A DNA stretch of 64,000 nt from Williamsia sp. (GTDB lineage Bacteria > Bacteroidota > Bacteroidia > Chitinophagales > Chitinophagaceae), in assembly GCA_015069695.1 (NCBI GenBank), contig JADCRZ010000001.1, positions 248,001 to 312,000 on the forward strand, written 5' to 3'. How positions within the stretch are numbered: position 1 is the first letter of the stretch; the number at the start of each line of letters is the position of its first letter. The translations under genes were made by a program, and so were the position numbers. A model generated the notes under the pieces. That model did not search any database. It worked only from the letters and a program-made list of their open reading frames with translations, and was not told where the DNA came from. Of this stretch, positions 63,192-64,000 are shown in pieces.

Positions 63192-64000
63192 TTGAAAACA
63201 ACTTATCCCGCCGTTGCAACTTCGGTTATACTTGCCTGTTGCTTTCTGTTGTTTTTCCCTGTGGCAACAAAAGCGCAGGAAGCAGTGCCGGGCCAGCCGC
63301 TGCCTGCATGGCGGCCCGGTTACCTGGACCTTCATCATATCAATACAGGCAGGGGCAATGCCGCTTTCTTTGTGTTTCCTGACGGAACCAACCTGCTTGT
63401 AGATGCCGGTGAGCTGGATCCGACGGAGCCGCGCACAACGTCTGCCCGCAATGCTCCCATCCGGCCTGATGCAAGCAAGCAGCCTTTCGAGTGGATCGTG
63501 GATTATATCCGCCAGTTTTCGCCCGATAAAGAAAAAACAGAACTTGATTACGCCCTCATCACCCATTTTCACGACGATCATTTTGGCGGCTGGTATCCGC
63601 AGGCACCTGCTTCGCGGGACGGGTCTTTTAAAAGATCCGGCATTACGGGTGTCGGTGACCTGCTTCCTGTTCACCGCTTGCTGACGCGGAATCCTGATTA
63701 CCCGGTTCCCGTGGAAACAAGGCTCAAGGCCCTTCCCGCCGGCAGTTCGTATAGCAGGTCATGGACAAACTACAAAGCATTTGTTCAATCCTTAACGGCC
63801 AGGGGTATGCGCAGCGAATACTTTAAAGCGGGATCAGCATCCCAGGTCAGGCTGGTTCATGAACCGGCCAGCTACCCGGGCTTTCAGATCCGGAACCTGA
63901 AGTCTGATGATGCTGTCTGGACTGGAAGAGACAGTACGGCGGCTCGCCATTTTGCACCGGCAAATGGGGCCGATCCAAAAACCTGGCCGGATGAAAACAG
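63192..64000 (+). CDS. Exported metallo-beta-lactamase-fold hydrolase, 5' part
   Basis: An open frame that runs off the end of the window (about 270 codons seen). The start is a TTG at 63192 giving a signal peptide (MKTTYPAVATSVILACCFLL, cleavage after ATKAQ); another in-frame TTG lies eight codons upstream and no ATG is suitable. The MBL metal site is visible: LDLHHINTGRGNAAFFVFPD, then LLVDAGE, then the zinc-binding HFHDDHFGGW. The YLDLHHINTGRGNAAFF opening is like ComEC/Rec2-type and other secreted MBL hydrolases. It follows the second receptor by 25 bases. Substrate unknown; a phosphoester or nucleic acid is possible. Confidence 0.82.
   Translation, partial: MKTTYPAVATSVILACCFLLFFPVATKAQEAVPGQPLPAWRPGYLDLHHINTGRGNAAFFVFPDGTNLLVDAGELDPTEPRTTSARNAPIRPDASKQPFEWIVDYIRQFSPDKEKTELDYALITHFHDDHFGGWYPQAPASRDGSFKRSGITGVGDLLPVHRLLTRNPDYPVPVETRLKALPAGSSYSRSWTNYKAFVQSLTARGMRSEYFKAGSASQVRLVHEPASYPGFQIRNLKSDDAVWTGRDSTAARHFAPANGADPKTWPDEN

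Overview
The window looks like a chromosomal segment of a Bacteroidota bacterium, most likely family Chitinophagaceae. This is inferred from four SusC/TonB-dependent receptor types, SusD-like lipoproteins, a DUF5689-type lipoprotein, CheB-CheR-PAS-histidine kinase fusions, and a promoter with a TAnnTTTG -7 box. No rRNA, tRNA, CRISPR array, insertion sequence or phage gene was seen.

Layout. (1) 1-3.4 kb: a remnant of a NodT/TolC-type efflux outer-membrane protein, three small envelope genes of unknown function, and a CheY-like regulator. (2) 3.4-7.4 kb: a three-gene molybdenum aldehyde oxidoreductase operon of the PaoABC type. (3) 7.8-11.5 kb: a TonB-dependent receptor, a small protein made of five-residue repeats, and a TMEM175-type potassium channel. 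(4) 11.6-26 kb: a fructan utilisation locus with SusC, SusD, GH32 fructanase, zinc alcohol/polyol dehydrogenase, two mannitol-dehydrogenase-family enzymes flanking an FGGY kinase, a sugar-porter MFS permease and a LacI regulator. A candidate promoter precedes SusC. (5) 26-35.2 kb: a signalling cluster with a decayed sensor kinase, a stand-alone CheB, a CheB-CheR-PAS-kinase giant, response regulators and a probable pseudo-histidine-kinase. (6) 35.6-39 kb: a lipoprotein combining a beta-propeller, HEAT repeats and cytochrome c. (7) 39.7-45.9 kb: a tightly coupled CHAT-protease gene and a 1440-residue protein with two STAND NTPase modules, one transmembrane helix and a WD40-like C-terminus. This is the best candidate for a little-described conflict or cell-death system. 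(8) 45.9-48.6 kb: ppk1 and a CYTH-domain gene. (9) 49-64 kb: SusC/SusD/DUF5689, two 1059-residue TonB-dependent receptors around a glycerophosphodiester phosphodiesterase, and the start of a secreted metallo-beta-lactamase-fold hydrolase. The last blocks together could serve acquisition of organic phosphate, which is an inference.

The most striking non-coding feature is a repeated intergenic element (21910-22260 and 39057-39469). It has long near-perfect terminal inverted repeats (43 bp with one mismatch; 63 bp with five) and a nested inner unit with its own inverted ends and a 15-bp stem. One copy lies inside the fructan operon and the other just upstream of the CHAT-STAND pair.

Genes face both ways in several blocks. 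Strong inverted repeats mark some block ends, for example a perfect 20-bp stem at 7671-7716 and a long imperfect stem at 34401-34472 between convergent genes.
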